Assembly: GCF_040183065.1 (NCBI RefSeq)
Contig: NC_091120.1
Location: 75,379,208-75,443,207, forward strand
DNA length: 64,000 bases
Direction of reading: 5' to 3'
Source of the DNA: Periplaneta americana
Lineage: Eukaryota; Arthropoda; Insecta; Blattodea; Blattidae
Shown: positions 13,057 to 25,535 of the stretch, one piece after another
How positions within the stretch are numbered: the stretch's first letter is position 1
Layout of the letters: the number at the start of each line of letters is the position of its first letter
The notes under the pieces: model-generated
Told to the model about the DNA's origin: nothing
Seen by the model: the letters and a program-made list of their open reading frames with translations, nothing else
Database searches by the model: none
Made by a program: the position numbers and the translations under genes

Positions 13057-13436
13057 ACATCAAAGTTTACATAGTCCTCCAGTCCATATTATTCAAATTA
13101 TTATGAAAAACTATAATAGAACTGAAAGGATACACATTTGCCAACACGTTAAAATAATTAATTAAAATCGAGCATTCAAAACCAACTATTCATAAAATAA
13201 AAATCCAACTTACGTGTTATCCATCTTCCAAGCAGACTGGTACTGGAATTTCAACACTCGCAACAACTGCCAAATTAAAATGTTTAAGTTTTCCATTGTT
13301 ACCAATATAGAGGTTGATGATTTATAAGCCAACTGGTGTACCAACAATCACAATAAAAACAGAATTGCAAATATACAACAATCATACATCATAAGCTGCA
13401 TCGTGTTTGATATATCAAACGGTGGGATATAATGGG

Positions 13437-14303
13437 TTGTAATGTGACTGGTTTTGCGGCCCTGGTACTGTAAATTCCTCCACTCCTGTGTGTTATGAAT
13501 GAAAGGAAGCTGCTGTTACTTTACTAGTAATGATGAAAACATTTCACTAAACAGTTGCAGAGAGTTTTTCTCGTGGTATTCCCATTTTCTCTCTTTTTCC
13601 TGCCATCTGTCTCACATTTCATCCATCATACACAATAGTTAACAATAGAGTAGAGTGAAGTTTTAGGGTAGTATGGTCTCCAATGCTAATATAGGATGTA
13701 AGTGTGGCTCCAGTACCAGGATGTCAGGCAGATGGGCCATCTGTCAACATTGGATTCACAACTGCTGCTCGAGCCAGGAAGGACCAGAAATGTCAAATGA
13801 CAACCTGTGGCATTAAGAAAAAAAAATCACGAAATTATACCAATCTTTTTTTTTTTTTTTTTATTCTGCTTCTTACTGTGCTGTTCCTAAGGTAGGCCTA
13901 TGTTTCCTTAGTGATGAAAATGACCTTTCAGAAGTATGAGTAGTTACAGGGAGAGTTGCCATTATTGTGAACAGGTGTGTATTACTGGAAGTAAGTCACT
14001 GTTATAGTGTTGCAGAACTTCAACCCCATTTCGTTTAAACCCCCACTCCCTGCCGCTGCGCCAGTGCTTTTAGACATGTGCCTAGAACTGACTTCACGAT
14101 GTATCTATTGTTTTTACGTTTGTATTTTTCCGCGTTCATTTCATATTATGTACTGTCTGTTGTAATAATATTGTTTCTATATTGCGTTGATTTTGAAGAT
14201 TAGATACAGTGATTACAGTATGTGAATACCTACTGTGAGTGAATGTTCGGCACAGAACCGCATTGCAAAACTGTGTGTACTTATTTAAATTTTCACTTGA
14301 ACT
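13437..14303. other. Non-coding gap
   Basis: No gene seen. Holds a poly-T tract near 13845. Confidence 0.3.
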
Positions 14304-14535
14304 GAAGGGTTCAGAACCATAGTGGGCTAAGCGCCATTTACTAAAACCGTAAAAACCAATGGTTAAAATGAAGTTATTGCCATAATTCAATGGAAACATA
14401 TAACAAGTAATATACACTTTAAAACTAAATGATATGTCAATCTTCATTAAACTATGGTATTCACTTAACTTTAACCCTTGCTTTCTTCATTTGTAATAAA
14501 AATGGCGCTTGGCCCGCTATGGCTCTGAACCCTTC
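14304..14535. mobile_element. MITE with GAAGGGTTCAGA inverted ends
   Basis: 232 bp. The left end is GAAGGGTTCAGAACCATAG and includes AGCGCCATTT; the right end includes AAATGGCGCT and ends CTCTGAACCCTTC, giving about 40-bp imperfect inverted arms. The first 160 bp recur at 36000-36161 inside a Helitron, which confirms a dispersed family. Non-coding. Confidence 0.7.
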
Positions 14536-15212
14536 AACTCTTGTTTTACTTTCTCATTTTACCAATACTGTTGGCCACAATTTTGAGGGAATGCAAAGAT
14601 TTTTTATGTAGTCTCATCTCCTAAACTTCTGGAAAGCTTTGTATATTCGGTGTTTGTAATTGTCTGTGTGAAATGTTGGAAGTTTCTATTTAAAAAAACT
14701 AGTATACCAGTTATCTGAAGCTAATTGGCAGAAGTAGTGCAAAGCACATTTATGTGAAGTGGGCTTTTGTGATTATTTCCGTTCTTTACATTCTTTTATT
14801 TTTACTATAAAACAAATGACAAAACAATATAGACCGCACTCCCAAAGAGTTTTAATTTAAAATATTTATTTAATTTAAATTGTGTTTTAAATAAATTACT
14901 ATCATACAAAAATTTTAGACGAAAGAAAATTTACTACGAGGAATAGACTGTGTCATAACAACTGCCTCTGCCAGTTCTCTTTATTAAACTTACACCATTT
15001 CACTGACTTTACAGAATTCATTGGTGCAGTTATAACATGCCTAATTGTAAACTGCGTAAATGTGTAGGGTAATGATAATGAGAAAGTATATTCAACTTAA
15101 ATTATCTGTTTAACTGAAAGGTGAGAGTTTTCAATGGCTCCTTTTCATATTCGGTACTGATATTTCTAATGTTAAAATTATCGTATAAAAAGGCTAGGAG
15201 TATGTTCTTATA
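14536..15212. other. Non-coding gap
   Basis: Nothing recognised. Confidence 0.3.
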
Positions 15213-15568
15213 TCAATGAACCTCGATTTAATGGACACCCATAAGCCATTAATGGGTGTCCATTAAATCGCGAATTTTTAAAAAAACATTTTCAAATATA
15301 ACACTATAATTTGAACATTATTAATATTACCTACATGTTAAATGTACATACATTTTTATCTCTATATATGGCGTGCTTCGGCTGGCGATCAGTCATAGAC
15401 GATTTCATTGCGCAAAATCACGTCACCACGTTACACAGGACATTTCCGTTAGTGACCACAAATAATAATAATAATAAAATTTAAAAAATATAACAAAAAT
15501 GCCCGCAAAAATTGTCTGTTAAATCCGAAGTCTGTTGAATCGAGGCCCGTTAAATTGAGGGTTTACTG
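15213..15568. mobile_element. Tigger/pogo-like non-autonomous element
   Basis: The left end CAATGAACCTCGATTTAA and the right end, read inverted as CAGTAAACCCTCAATTTAA, resemble pogo/Tigger termini next to TA. Close to the left end a perfect 19-bp stem with a 9-base loop (15224-15242 and 15252-15270) repeats the CGATTTAATGG motif. About 355 bp, non-coding. Confidence 0.55.
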
Positions 15569-16689
15569 TATTTAGTAGTACATAAAAAAAATCAAACAAA
15601 AAATCAGTAACATTTTGCATTGTTGCTTTTCAGTGAAAAAAAAGCGTATAATTTTATTTTGTCACATTCACAGGACGTGTGTGTTATTTTTATTCTCTTG
15701 TTATACGTAGTATAAAAAATGAGCGCATTAATTTCGAGTTTTTCACGGAAATATACGTTTTTGGTATCCCTGACAGTGGTTTGTGGTTTTAGGTTTTTAA
15801 CATATCTTCATTCTCTGTAAGGCTATACAACGATTTCTTGTATAGGCCTATACTGGATGAATTTTGTTCATATTCAGTTCAGTATCTAAATATCAATTAA
15901 CCCAGGAATGACGATTAATATTACATATTAGAATTTTATTAAAACATTAAAAGGCCTTTATATGGAAGAAGAAAATGGCGTTTTACTGAAAATCGATCTG
16001 AACGATATTTTTATTTATTCTCTTATATAAGATCATGTGATTAATGAAATACTGTAGATAATATATTTTCAAAAATGCCTTTGTTAGAGGAATTAGTTAC
16101 AAAGGTTTTATTTTTCTTTAAAAAATGAATAACTACAGAATTGCGTTACCATTTGACAACTTGCTTAGAAAAAAAAAAGGGGAGGGGCGTAAAGATATTT
16201 ACATGACTTAATTTGTAAAATTAATGTACAGCAGTACCAATAGAAAAAAAAACCCATGCAAAGAGTCAGAATTCTATTATCATTACCATACCTATTTTAA
16301 AGTCAGGAAAGACTGCTTGACGGATTAAATTGCTCTTCGTAATAAACGATTAGGTACCGTACTTGCTTTTCACAGTCGGTTCTAAGGCCTTTCTTGTACT
16401 CATGATTGAATGCTGGTTGAATGTATTTTTCTCTTGAACTGTTTGGTTTAATGTAATTCTGGTTGACAAATAATTAGAATCTCATTATAAACAATAACAT
16501 CTTTTAATATCACTATAAATTTGAGATGCCGATTTTCGTCAGTCGTAAAATATTATCCTAAGAAGTGCATATAGTGGAAGAGTTATATCGTGGGAATTTG
16601 TACAAAATTAATAACACTTATATAAATATAAACTGTACTTTTCATAAATAAAGTCATATTATTAAAGCGCGGATTTATATGCACTATAA
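15569..16689. other. Non-coding, very AT-rich
   Basis: No recognised gene, RNA or repeat family. Confidence 0.3.
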
Positions 16690-17275
16690 AGTACAGGATG
16701 ATCCGTTTGGGTATGGATAAAGTTAAAACACCGTAAAACATTTACTACTGAACTTTATTTGTTGAAACTTTGTGCATACAACACTGAAAGTTGGGAGATT
16801 CCTCAGAGCTCAACAAGACCCCCATTGCGCACCCTGTACAACTCATAACGGTGATGCAATTCAGCCCATGTCCGTTGTAACATAAGAGGGGTAATTTGTT
16901 GAAAAGCCTGAATAATTTTTACTCTCGTATCATCAATGTTCCTGGGTTTCTGTGAATAGACAATGTCTTTAACAAAACCCCACACGAAGAAGTCAGGAGG
17001 GGTTAGATCTGGGGAGTTTGGGGGCCAAGCCCAGAAATAGCTGCTTCTCGTACTGGATTTCGCCTGTGACCTCCTGCATTTTTTTTAACATAGAACCTGT
17101 TTCTACAAATGTTAGATACCAAAACATTATGGAATCGTCTTTAGGTATATTACGCACATCATACTCACGTCGAAATTCCCTTTGAACACTTTTAACACTC
17201 TCAAATTTAGCGTACCAAAGAACACATTGTGCCCACTATTAATTTGTAGTAGCCATTTTAATCATCTACGATTTG
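16690..17275 (-). pseudogene. Internally deleted mariner-like transposase
   Basis: On the - strand, 17260-17060 encodes an N-terminal helix-turn-helix: VLWYAKFESVKSVQREFRRE, then YDV and WYLTFVETGSM. It runs directly into the C-terminal catalytic end PPNSPDLTPPDFFVWGFVKD followed by IVYSQKPRN (17045-16803). The catalytic centre between the two is missing. The SPDLTPxDFF motif carries the last acidic residue. Left flank TACAGGATGATCCGTTTGGG looks like a terminus; the opposite end is not clear. Confidence 0.6.
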
Positions 17276-17626
17276 TCCTTTCAGATTATGCATTGTTGAT
17301 TGTCATATATGGAAACTCCCATCTTTTAATCATAATATAACCGGCAAAAAATGTTTCCTACTATCATAATAGCTTTATAATGTGTGCAATGCAAAAATGA
17401 AAGTTTTAGGTCTATATTCTTATTTGAGCGACCAAAAACTCTTTCTTTACGATATGCCTTGTAAACGATAGTTGAGTAAAATAAGCTCATTACGTATTTG
17501 TTACTCAGGAAACAAAGAGGGCGGAAAGAAATGGTAGGGGGACGTATAAGTAGATAGGTATATAATTATGTTGGTGATATGAATGCTATGTCTCGCAAGA
17601 GTGATACTATTCAATGACAGAAAATA

Positions 17627-17863
17627 CAATGTGTCCGCAAACCCACTCCACAGCGAGGAGAGACGCTCGATCTCCCAGCGGGAAGTTTTAAGTTGGCAGC
17701 AAAATCATTCACACGTGTTCAGTGTTGACCTTCGAGTGGAGTGAATTCCACCTCCCGACATAACTGCAGCTGCTAGTGGTGAATCCCACCTACCAACATA
17801 ACTGCAGCCCCTAGCATTTACATTGCCGTCTCCTCACTGCGGAGTGAGTTTGCGGACCCACTG
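17627..17863. mobile_element. MITE, 237 bp, TA-flanked
   Basis: The left end CAATGTGTCCGCAAACCCAC and the inverted right end CAGTGGGTCCGCAAACTCAC extend as about 35-bp inverted repeats through GGAGAC. TA lies at 17625-17626 and 17864-17865. The GC-rich interior includes two similar segments (near CATAACTGCAGC, twice). No coding. Confidence 0.8.
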
Positions 17864-17865
17864 TA

Positions 17866-20392
17866 TGCAGACTTCATCAGTTGCTGATCAATGCTCTTGT
17901 GCATACGAAGTGAAAAGTTATCAGTTATAATTAGTACTAGTTTAAGGAATTATAATTACTTCAAAATTTTTATCCATTAATTTCCATATGCTTATTATAT
18001 TTTCGGTATGAGTAATAATCTGGTTACTAGGATGTTTATCCGAGTGATTTTTATCATAATCAGCAATACAGTTAAGAAAGTCACATTCCTTCCGCTCGTC
18101 TTTTCCTGTAAACTAAAATATCAAGAGTAGCATGATAAAATAACTAAGTTAGAATAACATATATGAAACATGTAATGAGAAGGTATGTTATCATATTTTA
18201 CCAACATCAATTTTGTGTAGATGCGTGTATTTAAGTGACAAGCTTGCTTGTTTGTAGTGTGTTACAAATATTCCTAAGTGGAAACATTGTAATCCAATAA
18301 TGGGCTTACCAAGGAAAGTTATTGTTTTCAATTTCTGGTGTGGGTTAACTCACTCTGTCACAGAATGACGCAATTTTTTTTGTCGAATTTAACTGTAAGA
18401 CAATGTAAGAATTTGATTATCCATGGACTAGAGAAAAAAGAAAGGTTTAGTAAAACAAACAATCTTACCAGACTTTACTGTAATATCTAAATCTAACATC
18501 AGAAACAGATAACGAAGCACTACATTTTTCCATATTTACCTTGTATTATTTGAAGGTACTGTACTAGTATTGAACTTGTTTCACTTCTCAATTTATAAAA
18601 CAAGCCAAAATTGTACATTTTATTGTACACATTTTGTTCTAGTTACAGCTCGATTCAACGTTATTGGCCTCTGTCCTTGGTTGTTTGGCTCGTGAGCGAG
18701 CTGTGTGTTGCGTCATGAGTAAGAAATTTAATGACAAATGTGCATAAGAGGAAAGAGGAAGAATGGAAATAATATCTATGCTCATAGCTGAGAGACACTC
18801 ATGTCAAGAAAATATGTCATCATGACATTGTTTAGTCAACAGAAGTAGTGGTTAGTAATGGGATGTGTGGAAGAATATTGTGTTTTTAAGGCAGAGTGTA
18901 CCGCGACATGATAAGAAGGAAGTGTTTGATGTTATGACTGCGTGGCCTGACCTGTGTGACCCAGCCCGCCAGTAGTAACTCTCTCTCAGTCTATCTATTT
19001 ACTTTTTGCACAGGCCAAAATCTCTGAATCAAGCTGTAAGTTTGATTTTTATTTCATAATCTACCACACTTTTTGATTTTTATTTCACAATCTACCATAC
19101 TTTTTGATTATACATCTTGATTACAGAACATTTAACACTATATCACTGAGAAATATAACTTTATATTCCTCACTTTTTGATTATCTGGAACATGACACAT
19201 TCACAATTTTGAAGTTCTTAAAAAAATACAAAGATTAATTTGAAAAAAAAAAAAAAGATAAATTGTTTGTTGTATTTATTTCTTTACTATAACGTAATTA
19301 TCTTACTGAAACATAAAGTATGTAATTATTAAACATCGTTGGACTAGCATAGTGAGAAAATAATATTTGAAAAACAATAATTTACTTTAACAGTGAATTT
19401 TAAATAGGCTATACAGTATCATAATGTCCCAAGCAGTGTTACGAGGGGAAAAAAAAAAAACTTTTTAAAATATTGAGTATTTGAACAAAACTCATGTTCT
19501 TAATTTTTTATGGCAGTAATAATTATTGTCACTATTATTAATAATATAATTCAGATGAGTAATTTTACGATAGCTTTGTGATATAAACAAATTTGAACAA
19601 GAAATTCGTAAGTCTAAAATTATTTCCGAGTTAAATGTTTCGCATTTCCATTATTATTGTGCTGATACAATATAGCAGAATTTAAGTAAAGTCACATATA
19701 GAAATTCTAGGAACTATAGGTCAAGATAAAGTTAAATATGTTTACCTGTCCAGTTTATATGAAGGATTTTAAATTGTGATTAACTATTTATTACATATTT
19801 TACTGTCTATGGAAAGACAAGAGGCATATGATTAGAATTGTAAAAATGAGGATAAAGCAATAAATAATATGTTGGTTTCAGATATTTTGAATGGACAATA
19901 CTAAGTAGCCTACCAGTAGACCTATACTTCGCACAACAACAGCATAAAGAAGTGTTTGCAACAATAATCCATTTATGATGGCATTGTTTGGAGGACTTCA
20001 ACATATTGTTAAGATTTTATAGAATCTTTAGTAATCATTTGAAAGCCGTGAATTGATTTCATCTGATCCAATTTATGGACGATTTTTGCAGGAAACTCGA
20101 GAAAATTAGAGCAATCGGATATTTATTAATGCATCAAACTATTGTCTGTTTGACTATTAATGGGAAATCTGGAATTGTAAATATCATTTCATGTCTATCA
20201 ATAAATATCAACTTATCAAGATTTCTGTACGTCTTGTAACAGAATACCCATGGAATGAATAGTTCTTAAGAGTATTAAACAAAATGTTCTGTCCTAATGT
20301 ATTTGTCTGTGGTTCTGTCCTTCCATTTCCATTGTTTTTCATACAATCGAATTACCCCTGATTTAGATGTGAATCGTTTTTATAAGATTATA
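17866..20392. other. Non-coding, AT-rich
   Basis: No gene. A 33-bp motif (TTTGATTTTTATTTC then AATCTACCA) is tandemly doubled at about 19032-19098. Poly-A tracts lie near 19240 and 19450. Confidence 0.35.
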
Positions 20393-21100
20393 TAGGGTGT
20401 TTCCGAGGTGGTGTTACAAACTTTCAGGGATGATGACGAAGGGCACATTTATCAATTTGAGGTAGGAACCATGGTCTGGAAATGACTGAGTTGAAAGTTA
20501 TAAGCAAAAATAGTTGTGTGGAAATGGAATTGTAATTTGGCACCACATGCCCCTCCTTCCCTTAACCTTTGGAACAGTCATGGAAAGATGGTATGGTCCG
20601 GATGTCTCCTACACGGGTACTTGAACCGATACAATCTGTGAGCTTGTCTACTGTTCTCATTGGCTCATCCGTATTCGAAAATCAGGTCTGCTTATTCTGC
20701 TCTCGTGTACTCCTCCATTTCACTAGGACTGAATGACTGGACACTGTAACTTGTACACATACAATGCTGTCTATAGACGTGCATATCAGGACCGACCATG
20801 TCCATTACACATTATGCTATCTGCATTATTTTAGTTTAGTTTCCTGTCTCCATCCCTCAGACAGTGCACTGAATGGAATACTGTAAATAGACAACGTAAA
20901 CAACGTCAGATGAATACAGTATGTGTAAGATGTACAGATAAATACACATAAATAAGGTGTACAGAGGAATAAAATTATTTCATTTCCACACAACTATTTT
21001 TGCTTGTAACTTTCGTCTCGGTCATTTCCGGACCAGGGTTCCTTATCTTAAATTGATACATCATCCCTGAAAGTTCGTAACACCACCTCGGAAACACCCT
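20393..21100. mobile_element. Long-TIR MITE, 708 bp
   Basis: The left end TAGGGTGTTTCCGAGGTGGT and the inverted right end CAGGGTGTTTCCGAGGTGGT continue as inverted arms of about 130 bp through TTCAGGGATGATG, CCATGGTCCGGAAATGAC-like and AAAAATAGTTGTGTGG. TA flanks both sides. The GGGTGTTTC start is typical of mariner-type ends. No transposase remains. Confidence 0.8.
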
Positions 21101-22439
21101 GTATAATCAGGATATAATTTTCTAATCAGTAAATTTTCATAGAAAATAAGAGAGAGACTGAGAATGTGGGTGGGTGGGTGGGTGAGTGAGTGAGTGAGTG
21201 AGTGAGATATCGATGGTGTTGAACATCGACCTCTTGATGTCAAAAAATTCAATTTTACAGGAGAGAGAAAAAAAACAGTTTAATATCTTGGTAACGAACC
21301 AATGTCTGATATAAGAGGATATTTAATTCTCTTCTTGTGAAGTTTCTATACAAACCTTGGCTTAAGAATTCAGAGTTTAAGCCACAGTTGCATTTTGCTA
21401 CTCGACTTCGAAAAATGCAACAAACTTTGAATGTAAATGTGCAAGAATGCGATAATCACATTGGACTTCAGAAACAAAGGAATGTAGTAAATGAAATAAG
21501 AGATGTGTTTTAACTAATCTGAATTTAAATGAAATGCTAATGGCATGGGCAATGTTCAAAAAGGAATTGAGAAATACATGTTCAGGAATGGATTTCAAAG
21601 TGTTGGTGCAATTCATGTAAGTTAAGTGAACAATTTCTTATAATTGATTTATATAATTCCATCGCATACTGTAAATTGTAGATTTAGTTGCATGAATCTT
21701 GTAAAAAAATGGAATTAACAACCGTCTTTCAGTAAAAAGAGTCGGCACTCTGTTAACAATAAATCTTGAAGAGCTTACTAGTAAAGAATTTAAATGTTTA
21801 CAGTGACTATAAAATCACGTATTTTAATGTGATGTAAATTCAGCAGTAATTGATTCTAAACATACGTACGTCTAATGATTTAATTACATAAGTACAGTAT
21901 ATCTAGAGTGTGGTAAGATGGATTGAAAATAATAAAACTCCAAGAAACAAATTACGTAACTTTTTGTTTCTGCATACTTTATTAATTTTACCTTTCTGCA
22001 CAATTATTTATAATATTGCACATATCATTTCCCAATTTGCACAGATATAATTTTTCATTTGTGCATTTTTGTGACAATTATTTATTTTCTAGCTTAGACT
22101 CTGCTTAAGATATATTTGCAGAAGGTTCAGGAAGACTTCTTTGGTAGAAATAATGTGTAATCTCATTTTGTTCATATTCTTGACATAGATACAAGCTTGC
22201 TGTTCAACATCACTGATATATTTTGTATTCCATAAGTAGGATAATGTGAAGGCAGTGTAAGCCTTTGGTCCCTCCTCCGTATGAGAGAGAAAAAAAAGAT
22301 ATGTTGCCTGGATGATTGGACTGTCTTGATACTAGAAAATGTTACTAAATAATAAAAAGTTATTTATGAAAAGTATAAACAAGTTAAATCACACTTATTA
22401 TGAAATATATTAAAATTCATCATCATCATCATCATCATC
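21101..22439. other. Non-coding with short tandem repeats
   Basis: Holds (GGGT)n/(GAGT)n at 21165-21206 and an (ATC)n tract at 22417-22442. No supported gene. Confidence 0.4.
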
Positions 22440-22640
22440 ATCGCCATTTTTTTTTTTTTTTGTATTAGCTCGATGAGAGCTCTATAGTGTTCTTTTGACC
22501 CTCTATAGGGCTTTAATTTAATTTGTATTATTTTCATCGGTGTTTTTTTTTTTTTTGTATTTATGTGTGCAATCTGGTAGGATGGAAGAGAAGGCCTTAT
22601 GGCCTTAATCCTGTCAGATTAAATAAATAAATAACTAACA
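22440..22640 (+). mobile_element. LINE 3' end fragment
   Basis: Carries the motif GGAAGAGAAGGCCTTATGGC, then CTTAATCCTGTCAGATTAAA with an (AATA)n tail. I recognise this 3' end from abundant arthropod LINEs. No coding part is left. Poly-T tracts interrupt it. Confidence 0.5.
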
Positions 22641-23005
22641 CTAATATTAAACTTTTCACTGTATTTTCAATAGGCCTTACTAAAAGAATATAGATCTTCA
22701 AGACTTGCATAGAGTAACTCACTTGAATTTACGTCGTTCATGTTGCATCATAAAAAATGTCACCATTTACTTCCCTTAAAACGGTTTCCAAACTCTTTGT
22801 GTAGTTATCGTCTTACAAAAGAATCCAGATTCGATTCTTTTATCTGATTAACATAACTACCGTGACGGAATTTTAGTTTTAGTAACTACATTTTTCCATA
22901 TAACATAAATTCCGTCAACAAAAGAAATCAGAGATAAGAGAATATAAATAAAGAAAAAAGTAATATCTCTTCTTTCCAAAATTATTATTTTATCATATCT
23001 TTAAG

Positions 23006-23091
<86 letters not shown>

Positions 23092-23673
23092 CGTCATTAT
23101 CATTATTATCATTATCACCATTATCATTAAGCTTTATAATCTGCTGAGTTCATGATGCAGTACGAAACAAATTTGTATTATTAAAAAACCTCTTTCCAAT
23201 CCTTAGTTTACATATTTTTTTAACTATCTAATCTAAGTCTGCCTGAAGTTCTAAGCTATTCAAAATTAATACAGTAGGACAAATCTGCAGTTCACGTGAC
23301 TTTTTAAAATTTCTGACTTAATTAGCAAAGTGACCTACTAGCCTAGCATACTAGCTAGGTCATATGAACACTGTGACCTTTATGTGACATAATTTTGTTC
23401 ACTCCTTGCTTAATGAATATGCCATCATAGTGGCCTTTCCAGTTATTCATATCATTTCATTGGCTGGATCCCATTCCAGTCAAGGAGAGGAGTACACTTT
23501 ACTTGTCATCATGCCAGGACTGTATTTTTAGACGTTCCCTTCTCCTGCCACCTCATAAGAATTCTGAATTCCCACCCATTAACCTCCCACCAGCACCCTC
23601 CTTCCCTCCAATAAGTATTTGAATTCCCAAACAGAGTTTATATCGTTCATTCACATCTTAGTCTCCAGTGAAG
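22641..23673. other. Upstream region of the MATH gene; (TTA)n array
   Basis: Contains an interrupted (ATT)n/(TTA)n microsatellite at about 23006-23125. The last 60 bases before the start codon include TTTATATCG (about 23637) and TCATTC-like initiator sequence, a weak core-promoter candidate. No other gene was seen. Confidence 0.35.
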
Positions 23674-24088
23674 ATGTTTTACACAAACCTGTTGCTTGTA
23701 TTACTTTCTTTGAGCATCCTCGATTCTGCAATCAGCTGGGGTTTTCCAGCCGATGGAGATGAAGTACTCACACCCCAATTACGATCGGGTTTAAGTGGTC
23801 ACGCATTGAAATATCAAAGTAACAGAGCTGCTTCTAATGGAGGAACTTCGAGACCCAATTTGAGGTATCAATCTGGTAATCGCACTGTGCCTGGAGTCCC
23901 TTCTGCAAGAGGAACTGAACAGAACGGGTCAGAAGCTGCAAAGGAAGAGACAACTGAGCGAGTTACAGTAGAGAACAGCCGAGAAGTCTTGGAGACACAG
24001 CATGCCACCTGTAAAGTCACAACTGAAGAACTTGTGGCTACAGCACAAGCAACTGTAACCAGGGTCCTCAAAGGATTATGTAATACGA
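23674..24088 (+). CDS. MATH gene exon 1: signal peptide and low-complexity N-terminus
   Basis: The start is the ATG at 23674; the in-frame GTG two codons upstream is not a plausible eukaryotic start. The encoded N-terminus (MFYTNLLLVLLSLSILDSA, then a predicted cleavage near IS|W) is a typical signal peptide with a leucine-rich core. Residues 22-110 are rich in G, S, R, N, T and E, with no recognised domain. The stretch C113 to C136 (TEELVATAQATVTRVLKG) looks helical, and its cysteines could form interchain disulfides. The exon ends at a strong donor, A|GTAAGT at 24089, leaving one nucleotide of codon 139. A first non-coding exon upstream is possible. Composition is clearly less AT-rich than the flanks. 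Confidence 0.8.
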
Positions 24089-24597
24089 GTAAGTGACAAT
24101 TTATAACGTGTTTGAAGCATTAAATTATTAGAGACTTAATAGATACCTTGACTTGAAAGTACGAGTAGTATATAAAGTACATATAAATTTTCATTATTGC
24201 TGTTTTGTATGAATGTGGTTAAATATGTACATTTCAATTTTCGTTTATTTTTCATAATTTTATATGAAGGAAGTACTATATCATTAACTGGTCGAAATTT
24301 AAATATATAATTTTTTTAGCCAGCTGGATTTTTATCAGGACTTATATTGATTCTTTGGACATCTAGAAATATATATTTTAATTTTACCACGAATTGGTAT
24401 AATTTCACATATTTGTCATGAAAGAAGAAAAAAAGGAAGGATTCCGAAATGTAGAATTTATAAATCATGTGCTAGAGGCTACTTAAAATTTATTACTTAC
24501 TTGATGCAATATTTGTTACCAGATTTTTTGTTGACTGCTTAGAGACATATATAATAAGTAAAGGTACGAGTACAGACATCCTCCTCCCCCTTTTTAA

Positions 24598-25085
24598 ATG
24601 CCATGAAGGAGGAATGGAGATAGAGCATGATTTGATGACCTTGGCATTAGAATGAGGTTGTGTGGTCAGCACTAGAGTCATGCATTACTGGCACTATGTT
24701 CAGTTCAAGTTTTCGAGTATGGCAAAGTTCGATAGTCGCCGATGTTCGCTCTACAGGAGGAAGCCTGTCGTGTTTGTTCCACCTTGTTATAAAAATGTTT
24801 GCTGTCCTCCACTCACACTCTTTCACATTTTAACCGCTTAAGGATTTTAGCACAGATCTTGCGATTAGTTTTTCACATGAAATAAGAAGAAAGGTTTTAA
24901 TGTCTTGTTTGCCTCTCTCATGTTCGAACTTTGTAGGACACTAATAAGCACTACACTCTGACTGACTTTCCTCGACTCTCCTGGAAAGAAACCGTTCTTG
25001 AAGTTTGGTAATGAGGAAAATACCACCACTACCTGGAGTTGAATCCGAGATCTTTCAGAAACAAGTCAAAGGACCAAACTCTTTA
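24598..25085. repeat. Dispersed repeat X, copy 1
   Basis: Shares ordered motifs with 45985-46200: ATGGAG.TAGAGC, then TTGGCATTAGAATGAGGT/CTCGGCACTAGAATGAGGT, then a GTGGTCRGCA motif, and further on CTGGAAG and ACCACC near the end. This copy has an extra middle portion. Intron 1 of the MATH gene. SINE-like, non-coding. Confidence 0.45.
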
Positions 25086-25216
25086 AATAGATGATGACAT
25101 TGACGACGACCACTGCGATGACCACCATCACCATCCAGTCTTTTACATTATTGAATGTGTTCATTTATTCCGTTTTATCTCACACTTTTTTAAATATTTA
25201 ATACTGTTACTATCCA

Positions 25217-25535
25217 GTGTCATAGCCACATGGTCTAAAGCATCATGCCTTAGATTAGCGATACAGGATGAGTGCTGGTTTGAATTCTAATGTGGGAAGA
25301 AATTTCCTTATGAAAAATCCAGTGTATGGAACCAGTGCCTACCCAACATCGTGATGAATTTTGGGAGCTAGGTACAGTTAATAGTGAAAGCCAACCATAA
25401 CAGCTAGAGGGATCATCGTGCTAACCACACGTTACAACGTACTGATTGGATGATCGTTTACCTCTTTGAGGCATATGGACGCGAGGTTAGTAGTTGGCTT
25501 ATAGGCTTTGACCCGTCATGGGCTATCGCGCAACA
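25217..25535 (+). mobile_element. tRNA-derived SINE
   Basis: Has a box A-like TAGCCACATGGTCTAAAGCA and a box B-like GGTTTGAATTC spaced about 45 bp apart, as in tRNA-derived RNA polymerase III promoters. A tRNA-unrelated body follows, ending near CATGGGCTATCGCGCAACA. Lies in intron 1. Confidence 0.55.

Larger units (their letters stand above)
10441..13436 (-). mobile_element. Decayed piggyBac-like transposon
   Basis: The left end is TTAA (10437-10440) followed by CCCATTATATCCCA; the right end is TGGGATATAATGGG followed by TTGT, a mutated TTAA. The 14-bp inverted ends and the TTAA target are diagnostic of piggyBac. A perfect 16-bp palindrome, GTTTGATATATCAAAC, recurs at 10579, 13043 and 13405, probably as subterminal binding sites. 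The 2996-bp element holds a - strand transposase pseudogene and a nested MITE. Confidence 0.85.
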
